Shown here one piece after another: positions 56,128 through 64,000 of a stretch of DNA of 64,000 nt (position 1 is the first letter of the stretch; each line of letters opens with the position of its first letter). The notes beneath the pieces were generated by a model, which saw only the letters and a program-made list of their open reading frames with translations, was not told the DNA's origin and made no database searches. Origin of the DNA: Albibacterium bauzanense (GTDB lineage: Bacteria > Bacteroidota > Bacteroidia > Sphingobacteriales > Sphingobacteriaceae); contig NZ_SMGO01000001.1 in assembly GCF_004339765.1 (NCBI RefSeq), forward strand, positions 992,001 to 1,056,000, in the 5' to 3' direction. A program made the position numbers and the translations under genes.

Positions 56128-57354
56128 ATGAATATAAAAAAATGGGTTACAATTACTTTATGCAGTTTACTATTTGTTGCAATATTGGGCGTACTATTAC
56201 GCTATAAAATCAGCTTCTCTTTACCAATCATCAACCAAAAACACCTACAGCATAGTCATTCACACTTTGCATTAAGTGGCTGGCTGACACAACTTCTGAT
56301 GGTTCTGCTTGCATCTTCCGTTTCTTCTATAATAGGAAAAACCCATTTCAAAAAATACAACTTCATTCTTTTCGCCAACTTGGTTGTTTCCTACGGAATG
56401 TTAGTTTCTTTCCTACTGCAAGGCTATGGTGTCGTATCTATTATTCTTTCAACGCTCTCCATTTTGATAATTTACTATTTTGGAATACAACTCTGGAAAG
56501 ATATGAGGAGAGCTCCATTACAAAGCCCGAGCTTTATCTGGTTTAAGGCTGCTATTGTTTTTTCTATATTATCTTCCCTGGGAATAGCCATGCTAGCCTA
56601 TATAATGGCTACCCACACGATAAATATTAAATTACAACAGGCAACAACCTACTTCTATCTACATTTTCAATACAATGGATGGTTCACATTTGCCTGTTTA
56701 GGGTTATTAATCGAAATATTGGCAAACAAAAACATCCAAATAAAAGGACTTCATAAATTTTTCTGGGTATATGCAGTCGCATGCATTCCAGCATATTTTC
56801 TATCCGTTTTATGGTTGTCGTTACCACTCTGGATCTACATAATTGTAGTCATATCTGCAGCAATTCTAATAACTGGGTGGATTTGGTTTTTCTTGCAAAT
56901 TCAAAAACAATTTCAAGTATTCACTCAGAATCTGCCAAAAATTTCAAAACTGCTCTTAGGATGTTCGGCCCTAGCGTTCTCAATCAAAGTAATTCTTCAG
57001 GCCGGCTCTACAATTCCTTCCCTAAATAATATGGCTTTTGGGTACAGACCCATAGTAATTGGCTATCTACATTTGGTCTTTTTAGGAATAGTTACACTTT
57101 TTCTCTTAGGATATCTATTCTATAAAGGCTACCTAAAAGCGTTAAAATTAACATGCACAGGAATAGTTTTATTTCTGATTGGAATTATTCTAAATGAACT
57201 TATGCTAATGATGCAAGGTCTTGCAGCTATGGGATATTATAGAGTTCCTTATATCAATGAAATACTTCTGGGAATTACATTGCTGATGCTACTGGGAGTT
57301 AGTATTATTAATATTGGAGCAAATAAAAAATCAGCTCAAAACAAACTTGAATAA
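56128..57354 (+). CDS. Polytopic membrane protein with heme-copper-oxidase-like His motifs, function unknown
   Basis: The 408-residue protein has about 12 hydrophobic helices. Conserved-looking His residues occur at the start of helix 2 (His39, 42, 44, 46 in HLQHSHSHF) and in the middle and late helices (FYLHFQYNGWF, GYLHLVFLG). The pattern recalls a reduced heme-copper oxidase/NorB-like subunit I or an NnrS-like heme protein, but the typical HPEVY and HH motifs are not seen. It diverges from the cytochrome c gene across an FNR-like site, which suggests a nitrosative or denitrification role. Not identified with confidence. Confidence 0.45.
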   Translation: MNIKKWVTITLCSLLFVAILGVLLRYKISFSLPIINQKHLQHSHSHFALSGWLTQLLMVLLASSVSSIIGKTHFKKYNFILFANLVVSYGMLVSFLLQGYGVVSIILSTLSILIIYYFGIQLWKDMRRAPLQSPSFIWFKAAIVFSILSSLGIAMLAYIMATHTINIKLQQATTYFYLHFQYNGWFTFACLGLLIEILANKNIQIKGLHKFFWVYAVACIPAYFLSVLWLSLPLWIYIIVVISAAILITGWIWFFLQIQKQFQVFTQNLPKISKLLLGCSALAFSIKVILQAGSTIPSLNNMAFGYRPIVIGYLHLVFLGIVTLFLLGYLFYKGYLKALKLTCTGIVLFLIGIILNELMLMMQGLAAMGYYRVPYINEILLGITLLMLLGVSIINIGANKKSAQNKLE

Positions 57355-57359
57355 AATCT

Positions 57360-57725
57360 CTAAAAGCTGGCATCTAACAATCGATCAAGCTGCTTAATAA
57401 TTTGAAGAGCCTTTTTTTCGTCGGTCAGGCTATTATGCACATAATTAATGAAAATGCCATATCCACGAGCTAGATGCACTATTGCATTACTCGGTTTATC
57501 TGCCCGACTAATAATTCGCTTGACTCCAAATTCCTGCAGTTTAAGAAGAAGTTCAGGACTCAGAGAATTTACAGTGTACAGGATTAAGGCTTCTTTGTCA
57601 AAAGAATAAATAACAGTATCATCATTCAATTCATTAGAAATAAAAGTCAGTTCATGCTTTTTAGCATTAGCCTTAACCAAATACTCCTTTTCTTGTTTCC
57701 TTATATTATAGGCGATAGCTTTCAT
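57360..57725 (-). CDS. Stand-alone N-terminal domain of D-lactate-dehydrogenase type
   Basis: The 121-residue product aligns by pattern with the first half of D-2-hydroxyacid dehydrogenases (KANAKKHELTFISNELND start; LLKLQEFGVKRIISRADKPSN resembling ...GVKLIALRCAGFNN). The NAD-binding Rossmann domain with GxGxxG and the catalytic Arg/Glu/His positions are absent, so it cannot be a dehydrogenase on its own. It lies between the 408-aa membrane protein (convergent) and the regulator genes, with an FNR-like palindrome 58 nt upstream. A regulatory or binding role is inference only. Confidence 0.5.
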   Translation of the reverse strand: MKAIAYNIRKQEKEYLVKANAKKHELTFISNELNDDTVIYSFDKEALILYTVNSLSPELLLKLQEFGVKRIISRADKPSNAIVHLARGYGIFINYVHNSLTDEKKALQIIKQLDRLLDASF

Positions 57726-57782
57726 TCAACCAATAATACGCCAAACAAATCCAATTAGAATGAAATCTCTCAAGCTAAAATA

Positions 57783-57794
57783 TGATTTAAATCA
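57783..57794. promoter_or_regulatory. Perfect FNR-like palindrome TGATTTAAATCA
   Basis: The core is a perfect inverted repeat, and flanks extend the symmetry (ATATGATTTAAATCATAT). It lies 58 nt upstream of the 121-aa gene and just beyond the end of the regulator gene, which runs on the same strand. Confidence 0.7.
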
Positions 57795-57800
57795 TATTTA

Positions 57801-58859
57801 TTAGGTAATGGCCTTTAAAGCCTCTATATCCATAATATGTATTGAGTTACCTTCCTTAGTCAATAATTTTTCTTCCTTAAAATCAGCAAGAGTCCGGCTA
57901 ACAGTTTCATTTGCTGTACCCGCCATAGAAGCAAGATCATCGCGCGATATTCGAATAACACATGTATTATCCTGAACGTCTTTCTTAAATTTCTCTGCAT
58001 AACTTACAATGGCTTCAGCAATTCTCTTTCTAACCGAATTATACGCAAAACTCAAGAGCCTCTCATTTTTCAATTGATTTTTATGCGTTAATAACTGAAT
58101 AAACTTCATATTTAATGCATGTCTTTTATGCATTAAATTCTCAAGATCTGCTTTATTAACCAATGTCAGTTCTGTTTCTTCCAATGTTTCAATATTGTCG
58201 AATCGCTTCTTGTCCAATAGAATCGCTTCATAACCAAAAAACTCGCCCTCCGAATAAATACCTGTTGTTAATTCCCGGCCATCCTCATAAAATAAAAAAC
58301 TTCTTACCTTACCCGAATTAACTCTATATAAATAGAGTGGTACATCCAGCTCCTGAAAAATGTTTTGTTTCTTTTTATAAGTCTTCTTTCTTCCCAAACT
58401 AATAAGCTCTTCAAGCAAAGATTCAAGATCCTCTGGTAAAGACGATGATAAAATCGATATATTTCTCTTATTACTATGCTTCCGAAGACGCGATTCAATT
58501 GCATTCAAAAGCTCCATATCATTAAATGGCTTAATAAGATAATCATCAGCTCCCATTTCCATTGCTTTTCGTATATCTGCACGTTCAGCCTTAGCAGTTA
58601 AAAAAATCAACGGTATATTTGCCGTTTCTTCATGTTTTCCTAGAAGATATAAGACCCCATAACCATCCAATATGGGCATCATAATATCACATAGTATAAT
58701 ATTAGGCAAGTATTTCAAAGCTAACTCAAAGCCTGATTTTCCTTCAGATGCACTCAAAACATGATAACCTGCCATTTCTAAGATCTCAACAATACTTTCC
58801 CGTATATCGTCATGATCTTCAATAACTAAAACCGTTTTATTACTATTACTATTCTGCAT
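57801..58859 (-). CDS. Response regulator with receiver, cyclic-nucleotide-binding-like and FNR-type HTH domains
   Basis: The 352-residue protein starts with a CheY-like receiver (about 1-125) with acidic pocket Glu14-Asp15, phospho-acceptor Asp58, Thr88 and Lys110 (LIKPF). It is followed by a cNMP-binding beta-roll (about 150-265) and a Crp-type winged helix whose recognition helix reads NETVSRTL, with Glu318, Ser321 and Arg322 in the FNR (E-x-x-S-R) pattern rather than the CRP pattern. No FNR iron-sulfur Cys cluster is present. It lies 10 nt after the FixL-like kinase gene. I infer that phosphorylation takes the place of direct oxygen sensing. ATG at 58859 is used; a GTG at 58862 adds one residue. 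Confidence 0.88.
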   Translation of the reverse strand: MQNSNSNKTVLVIEDHDDIRESIVEILEMAGYHVLSASEGKSGFELALKYLPNIILCDIMMPILDGYGVLYLLGKHEETANIPLIFLTAKAERADIRKAMEMGADDYLIKPFNDMELLNAIESRLRKHSNKRNISILSSSLPEDLESLLEELISLGRKKTYKKKQNIFQELDVPLYLYRVNSGKVRSFLFYEDGRELTTGIYSEGEFFGYEAILLDKKRFDNIETLEETELTLVNKADLENLMHKRHALNMKFIQLLTHKNQLKNERLLSFAYNSVRKRIAEAIVSYAEKFKKDVQDNTCVIRISRDDLASMAGTANETVSRTLADFKEEKLLTKEGNSIHIMDIEALKAIT

Positions 58860-58869
58860 CACATGAAGT

Positions 58870-60054
58870 TTATTGCTTAAAAATTAAAATGAAAGTTGTG
58901 CCTTCATCAAGTTTACTTATCCAGGAAATTTCACCGTTCATTAAATGAGCGTATTGTTTAACGATATTTAACCCCAAACCAGTTCCTGGTATCTTACCCG
59001 TATTATTAGCTCTAAAAAATGGTTCTAACAAATGCTTTTGGTCGGCTTCAGGAATACCTATTCCATCATCCTTTACCTCTACAATACACTTATCATTCGA
59101 TATGTATGTATTAAATTCTATAAATGTATTCTCACCTGAATATTTTATGGCGTTCGAAATCAAATTGATTATAGCATTCTTTAGCAAATGAGGGTCAAGA
59201 TAAACAGTTCCAACATTTCCTGTATGCTGATAAACAATGTTCTGGTTTTGCTTAGTCATTGACTGCATCTCTTCTATTATTTCTTCAGAGAATTTAACAA
59301 TATTGAAACTCTTTGGATGAGGCTCAATTACCCCTCCCTCTAAACGATCAAGCGATAAGAAATCATTTAAAATACTAGTAAGAAGATCAACCGAGTTTCT
59401 GATTTTCAAAGTATGTTTATACACTCCCTCAATATCATGCTTCTCAGCATATTTATTTATCAATGAAGCAGAAAGCTGTACAGAACCAAGCGGAGTCCTA
59501 AACTCATGAGAAGCCATGGATACAAACTGCGATTTGAGGCGATTTAAATCTTTTTCCTTTTGGAGCGATTTAGTTACATTATCTTTGGCATCCTCCAACC
59601 TCTTAACCATCGTGTGAAGATCTGCTGTTCTTTCCCGAATAACCTCTTCCAGTTCTTCCGTATATAAACGAAGCATTTCTTCCGCTTCCTTTTGTTTACT
59701 TAAATCTTGAACAAAACCGGTAAATATTTTTCTGTTCTCATAATTTACCTCACTTATAGAAAGCCAAAAAGGAAAAGTAGATCCATTCTTCTTCTGTCCA
59801 AGCACCTCCCTCCCTATACCAATAATTTTCTTTTTACCGGTACTTAGATATCTATTTATATAATCGTCGTGTTGGCTCTTATAAGGTTCAGGCATCAACA
59901 TACTGATATTGTTACCTATTACTTCTTCAGCAGTATAATCGAATAGTCTTAATGCACTAGGATTAATTGTTTCTACAATTCCAGAATCATCAATTGTGAT
60001 GATACCTTCATTAGAATTCTCAATAACAGCCTTAAGTAATTTTGCACTTTCCAT
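58870..60054 (-). CDS. PAS-domain sensor histidine kinase, FixL-like
   Basis: The 394-residue protein has an N-terminal PAS domain (about 5-118), a coiled-coil linker (120-170), the HisKA phosphoacceptor MASHEFRTP with His183, and an HATPase domain with NLISNAIKYSG, DDGIGIP and GTGLGL. The PAS contains PEPYKSQHDDY and IIGIGREV: His62 and Arg82 are 20 residues apart, as are the heme ligand His200 and oxygen-sensing Arg220 of Bradyrhizobium FixL. It lacks membrane helices. An in-frame TTG at 60117 would add 21 atypical residues, so I chose the ATG at 60054. It likely phosphorylates the adjacent regulator. Confidence 0.88.
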   Translation of the reverse strand: MESAKLLKAVIENSNEGIITIDDSGIVETINPSALRLFDYTAEEVIGNNISMLMPEPYKSQHDDYINRYLSTGKKKIIGIGREVLGQKKNGSTFPFWLSISEVNYENRKIFTGFVQDLSKQKEAEEMLRLYTEELEEVIRERTADLHTMVKRLEDAKDNVTKSLQKEKDLNRLKSQFVSMASHEFRTPLGSVQLSASLINKYAEKHDIEGVYKHTLKIRNSVDLLTSILNDFLSLDRLEGGVIEPHPKSFNIVKFSEEIIEEMQSMTKQNQNIVYQHTGNVGTVYLDPHLLKNAIINLISNAIKYSGENTFIEFNTYISNDKCIVEVKDDGIGIPEADQKHLLEPFFRANNTGKIPGTGLGLNIVKQYAHLMNGEISWISKLDEGTTFILIFKQ

Positions 60055-60249
60055 AGAACCAGAACGGTTGATCAAAAAATTGGAATATAATATTTCATAT
60101 AAGATATAAAGATGCAATAACAGCTTCTAACCCCCATTTACAAATGTATTATTAAAATGATATATCACCACATGTAAAAGAACTTTAAATCAAGTCTTAA
60201 TAAGAAAAACCGAAAGAGAAAGCTGAAAGCTAATTATTACCTTTTATTG

Positions 60250-60261
60250 TGACGACCGTCA
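60250..60261. promoter_or_regulatory. FNR-like palindrome TGACGACCGTCA upstream of hemN
   Basis: A TGAC-N4-GTCA site with G/T outer bases, in the divergent region between the kinase gene and hemN, 76 nt upstream of the hemN ATG. No clean -7 box lies at the class II distance, although a weak TAAGTTTA is at 60298-60305. Confidence 0.6.
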
Positions 60262-60336
60262 TAATTTAAGTACTTAATAATGATTCTCTTTACATAATAA
60301 GTTTATTGCAAATATTCATTATTCAACTTCTCTTCC

Positions 60337-61686
60337 ATGTCACTAACACAAAAAGAGTTAATTCGAAAATACAACGTTCCCGTCCCAAGATATACCAGCT
60401 ATCCTACAGTTCCGTTTTGGGATACTGAGAAATGGAATGAGGATCAATGGATAGAAAAGGTAAAAATTACACACAAAGAATCTTCAGAAGGCATCAGCCT
60501 TTATATACATCTGCCCTTTTGCGAAAGTCTATGTACTTATTGTGGTTGCAATAAACGTATAACTAAAAACCACGATGTCGAGTTACCTTATATTCAAGAC
60601 GTTTTAAAAGAATGGGACCTTTATAAACAACATCTGGGTAAGGGTATAACAATCGGTGATATTCATTTAGGAGGCGGAACACCTACTTTTTTCACTCCGG
60701 AGAACTTAAAATTCCTGATAACAACATTATTAGCAGACCTAAAGATAAGCCCAAGAGCTGAATTCTCCTTTGAAGCACATCCTGCAAACACTACAATAGA
60801 ACACTTAAAAACGCTCTTTTCATTAGGATTCAGAAGATTAAGCTTGGGTGTTCAGGATTTTGATCCGCTAGTACAATTTATCATCAACAGAAAGCAAAGC
60901 GAAGAGGATATTTTCAGAGTAATGAATCAGGCACAACAACTCGGTTACTCTTCCATAAATTTCGACTTAATTTATGGTTTACCTAAACAAACTCTAGCAA
61001 CTGTAGAAAACACTGTCAATAAAGTCATTGCTCTTAAACCTGATCGAATATCTTTTTACAGTTATGCACATGTCCCTTGGTTACAACCAGGGCAAAGACA
61101 TTACGACGAAAAAGATTTACCCAAAGATGAAGAGAAACTTCAGTTATATGAACTTGGAAAACAGATGATCTTGGAAGCCGGCTATGAAGACATTGGAATG
61201 GATCATTTTGCTCTGCCGGGCGATGCTTTGTTTAAGGCTTTCGAAAATGAAACTCTACACCGAAACTTTATGGGATATACAGATCGATTTTCTCCTCTAA
61301 TGATTGGGTTAGGAGTCTCATCTATCAGCGACTCATGGAATGCATTTGCACAAAACGTTAAAAGTGTAGAAGAATATCGCTCTCTGTTAGCACAAAATAA
61401 ATTACCACTCCTTAAAGGACATATTCACAACACCGAAGATCTAGTATTCAGAAAACATATTCTTAATATTATGTGTGAAGGAAGAACCAGTTGGGAAGCC
61501 TCCAACACACCTGATAATATCAATGAACTTACATCTCTATCCGATGATGGACTCATAATTTTAAAAGCCAATGGACTTGAGATAACTCCCTTGGGAAAAT
61601 CCTTCTTAAGAAATATCTGCATGCCATTCGATCAGCGGCTACGAGCCAAACAACCCGGCACCAACATCTTCAGTAACGCTATTTAA
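60337..61686 (+). CDS. hemN: Oxygen-independent coproporphyrinogen III oxidase
   Basis: The 449-residue radical-SAM enzyme has CESLCTYCGC (Cys62, Cys66, Cys69 bind the 4Fe-4S cluster; Cys71 follows), the DIHLGGGTPTF segment and the YSYAHVPWLQPGQR motif typical of true HemN rather than HemW. It decarboxylates coproporphyrinogen III without oxygen, for heme synthesis under anaerobic conditions. It begins a plus-strand run with the CcoI-like ATPase, 3 nt downstream. Confidence 0.94.
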   Translation: MSLTQKELIRKYNVPVPRYTSYPTVPFWDTEKWNEDQWIEKVKITHKESSEGISLYIHLPFCESLCTYCGCNKRITKNHDVELPYIQDVLKEWDLYKQHLGKGITIGDIHLGGGTPTFFTPENLKFLITTLLADLKISPRAEFSFEAHPANTTIEHLKTLFSLGFRRLSLGVQDFDPLVQFIINRKQSEEDIFRVMNQAQQLGYSSINFDLIYGLPKQTLATVENTVNKVIALKPDRISFYSYAHVPWLQPGQRHYDEKDLPKDEEKLQLYELGKQMILEAGYEDIGMDHFALPGDALFKAFENETLHRNFMGYTDRFSPLMIGLGVSSISDSWNAFAQNVKSVEEYRSLLAQNKLPLLKGHIHNTEDLVFRKHILNIMCEGRTSWEASNTPDNINELTSLSDDGLIILKANGLEITPLGKSFLRNICMPFDQRLRAKQPGTNIFSNAI

Positions 61687-61689
61687 GAA

Positions 61690-64000
61690 ATGCAGAACAA
61701 AGCAATCAGCGAAAAAATTTATTGTTTCCATTGTGGAGATCCCGTTTATTCTGATCTTTTTCAAGAAGATAATCATGAATTTTGCTGCTTAGGCTGCCAA
61801 AGTGTTTACACCATCTTAAGTACCAATAATTTAAAAAATTATTATAAATATAACGACCACCCTGGTAAAGCTCAAGATAAAAAAGCAGAACATCTTGAAT
61901 ATCTGAATGAGCCTAAAATAGCTCAAAAACTCATTGACTTTCAAGACAACGAATACACACACATCACTGTATACATCCCTGCCATTCATTGCAGTTCATG
62001 TATCTGGTTGTTAGAAAATCTCTATAAATTAAATGCCTCCATCGTACAATCCCGAATCGATTTTACAAAGAAACAGGCAGCAATCAAATTCAAACATTCA
62101 GAGATAAGTTTAAAAGAACTCATTGAACTATTAATAGCCATTGGCTATGAACCGATAATTACCTTACAAGATGTTGTAAAAAAGCAGAAAACGGTCAATC
62201 AAAACTCATTAGTTAGAAAAATCGCGGTAGCAGGGTTCTGCTTTGGGAATGTCATGTTGTTCAGTTTACCCGAATATTTTGGCTTTGGAGCAATCGACAA
62301 AGAGTACGCTACATTATTCAATTGGCTGAATCTAAGTTTCGCATTACCAGTATTACTATACAGTGCAAAAGATTATTTTATATCAGCCTACAATAGTTTA
62401 AAATTAAAACAAGTAAACCTGGATGTACCCCTTGCACTCGGAATTTTCATCTTGTTTTTAAGATCTGCAGTTGAAATAATAGCTAAAAGCGGACCTGGAT
62501 TCTCCGATACTCTATGCGGATTGGTATTCTTTATATTAATCGGAAAGTGGATACAAAACCGCACCTTCTATCACCTATCATTTGAAAGAGATTATCGATC
62601 CTATTTCCCTGTTGCTGTTACCTCAATTCAAAACAAAAAAGAACAGCCAAAAGCCATCGCTGATCTTGAAGTCGGAGAAAGAATACTCATCAGAAATAAT
62701 GAAATTATCCCTGCAGATGCGATCCTGCTTAAAGGAAAGGCTGCAATAGATTTCAGCTTCGTTACCGGAGAGTCAAACCCGGTAAAAAAGACATTGGGAG
62801 AAATTATCTATGCCGGTGGCCGCCAGCTGGGTGAAGCAATTGAATTGGAAATAGTTAAATCTGTCTCACAAAGCTATCTTACCAACTTATGGAACAACGA
62901 GAACTACAAACAGTACAAGCGCAAATTTCAAACATTCAGCAATAGTATTAGTAAATATTTCACAATAGTATTACTCGCGATCGCAACTTCAGCTGCTATC
63001 TTCTGGCTTTTTAATAGCAATACAGATAAGGCATGGGCAGCATTTACAGCAGTTTTAATAATAGCATGTCCTTGTGCATTGGCACTTAGCTCACCGTTCA
63101 CACTTTCAGCAGCTCTAAGTATTTTTGATAAAAATCGTTTCTTCATTAAAAATACAGGAGCAATAGAGCAGTTAGCAAAAATAGATTCTCTCGTTTTTGA
63201 TAAAACAGGAACCATAACTTCCCCAAAATCACAACATATACAATTTAAAGGTGACCTAAAAGAATCAGAACTACAAGCAATCGCATCTATTTGTAGAAAT
63301 TCCAGCCATCCTTTAAGTATCCAAATTGTCAATTGGCTTAAACTAGACACCCTCAAAAGCATACAAAACTATCAGGAAATCCCCGGAAAGGGAATACAAG
63401 CAAATGTTAATGGGAACTCTATAAAAATAGGAAGCGCTAATTTTACAAAAGCTAAAACCGAAGCAGACGCGGGAAGCAGGGTTTATGTAGCAATAGACAA
63501 TGAAATAAAAGGTTATTTTTCTATCCTCCAACCCTGGAGAAAGGATCTAAGCACGCTCATATCAGATCTTAAAACTACCTATGACTTGCACCTAATCTCT
63601 GGCGACCAGGACAAGGATAGAGAAGTATTGCAAGAGGTTTTTCCGACAAGTAACATGCGCTTCAATCAATTACCGCAAGAAAAACTTAACTACATACAGA
63701 ACTTGCAATCATCCAATAAAATAGTTTGCATGATTGGAGACGGATTAAACGATGCCGGCGCTTTAAAACAGGCCAACTTTGGAATCGCAATAAGTGATGA
63801 TATCAATAGCTTCTCACCAGGATGTGACGCAATATTGGAAGGAAGTTCATTAAACAAGCTACCGCAATTTCTGACATTTGCTCAAGATGCCATGAAAGTA
63901 ATCTATTTCAGCTTCATTATTTCGCTCTCCTATAATGTAATCGGATTATTCTTCGCAATACAGGGTACCATGTCTCCTCTATTTGCAGCTATTTTAATGC
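61690..64000 (+). CDS. ccoI: Heavy-metal P-type ATPase of CcoI/FixI type (runs off the right edge)
   Basis: The first 770 residues are present. The N-terminus has a Cys-rich zinc-finger-like region (CFHC at 12-15, CCLGC at 32-36) and a metal-binding domain with CSSC (101-104), then helices, the TGES actuator loop, the CPC copper-binding motif in ACPCALALS, the DKTGT phosphorylation motif and a GDGLNDAGAL hinge. This is the layout of CcoI/FixI copper exporters that supply the cbb3 oxidase. Its position 3 nt after hemN, with an FNR-like site upstream, fits a microaerobic cco operon continuing past the edge. Confidence 0.9.
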   Translation, partial: MQNKAISEKIYCFHCGDPVYSDLFQEDNHEFCCLGCQSVYTILSTNNLKNYYKYNDHPGKAQDKKAEHLEYLNEPKIAQKLIDFQDNEYTHITVYIPAIHCSSCIWLLENLYKLNASIVQSRIDFTKKQAAIKFKHSEISLKELIELLIAIGYEPIITLQDVVKKQKTVNQNSLVRKIAVAGFCFGNVMLFSLPEYFGFGAIDKEYATLFNWLNLSFALPVLLYSAKDYFISAYNSLKLKQVNLDVPLALGIFILFLRSAVEIIAKSGPGFSDTLCGLVFFILIGKWIQNRTFYHLSFERDYRSYFPVAVTSIQNKKEQPKAIADLEVGERILIRNNEIIPADAILLKGKAAIDFSFVTGESNPVKKTLGEIIYAGGRQLGEAIELEIVKSVSQSYLTNLWNNENYKQYKRKFQTFSNSISKYFTIVLLAIATSAAIFWLFNSNTDKAWAAFTAVLIIACPCALALSSPFTLSAALSIFDKNRFFIKNTGAIEQLAKIDSLVFDKTGTITSPKSQHIQFKGDLKESELQAIASICRNSSHPLSIQIVNWLKLDTLKSIQNYQEIPGKGIQANVNGNSIKIGSANFTKAKTEADAGSRVYVAIDNEIKGYFSILQPWRKDLSTLISDLKTTYDLHLISGDQDKDREVLQEVFPTSNMRFNQLPQEKLNYIQNLQSSNKIVCMIGDGLNDAGALKQANFGIAISDDINSFSPGCDAILEGSSLNKLPQFLTFAQDAMKVIYFSFIISLSYNVIGLFFAIQGTMSPLFAAILM

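Noticed and set aside
60055-60117. TTG start that would add 21 residues to the histidine kinase
   Set aside because: The extra part is not like a signal or membrane helix, and the PAS domain begins properly after the ATG at 60054.
1-64000. CRISPR arrays, insertion sequences, prophage or integrase genes
   Set aside because: No repeat-spacer pattern, transposase, integrase or phage gene was found, and gene order in most of the window looks like stable chromosome.

Overview
The window looks like chromosomal DNA of a low-GC Bacteroidota, probably Sphingobacteriales-like. The indications are TAnnTTTG promoter boxes rather than E. coli -35/-10 elements, a long NusB, the nusB-DUF1573-yajC-ybbR-coaE gene order, a Rho with a long charged insertion, many SPII lipoproteins, a leucine-dehydrogenase-like Glu/Leu/Phe/Val dehydrogenase, and a Sec-type (clade II) nitrous oxide reductase. 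The genus is an inference. I see no insertion sequence, prophage, CRISPR array, rRNA or tRNA.

Region 1 (1-34 kb) is mainly housekeeping. It holds the 5' end of glmM; a methyltransferase/PAP2/ZIP operon; the nusB-to-exonuclease operon (6.7 to 2.4 kb, minus strand); an amino-acid dehydrogenase; an ABC exporter; ung; an Lrp regulator; the complete sufBCDSE iron-sulfur operon (16.9 to 11.6 kb); pyrF; rho; pssA-purS; folK; sppA; a PolX/PHP protein; several GT2 glycosyltransferases; sixA; dprA-rsmG; tgt; an LptF/G permease and an EamA transporter. Three enzymes here have lost conserved residues: the dehydrogenase (catalytic Lys to Asn), the PolX polymerase site (Asp to Thr) and Tgt (all three zinc Cys).

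Region 2 (34-44.9 kb) follows a 516-bp AT-rich gap. It carries a large secreted peptidase-MA/propeller/barrel protein, LapA, an esterase, an unknown lipoprotein, an HdrE/HdrC-like plus HdrB-like iron-sulfur pair, an OmpA lipoprotein, NADP isocitrate dehydrogenase, an acidic protein and a hemolysin III homologue.

Region 3 (45-64 kb) is an anaerobic-respiration island. nosZ-nosL-nosD-nosF-nosY reduce and support reduction of N2O. nirK (with a CoA-transferase behind it) reduces nitrite, and a lipoprotein cytochrome c is the likely electron carrier. Three poorly characterised genes lie among them: a 594-aa nitronate-monooxygenase-like protein, a 408-aa His-rich membrane protein and a 121-aa stand-alone D-lactate-dehydrogenase-type N-domain. 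hemN and a CcoI/FixI copper ATPase lead toward a probable cbb3 oxidase locus beyond the right edge. No NO reductase is present in the window.

The most interesting feature is the control unit at 57.8-60.1 kb: a kinase with a FixL-type PAS signature next to a response regulator whose receiver is fused directly to an FNR/FixK-like DNA-binding module. Five good palindromes of the form ATGAY-N4-RTCAT (one with G outermost) lie in the intergenic regions of this island. I infer a FixL-FixJ-FixK cascade compressed into two proteins that controls denitrification and microaerobic genes.
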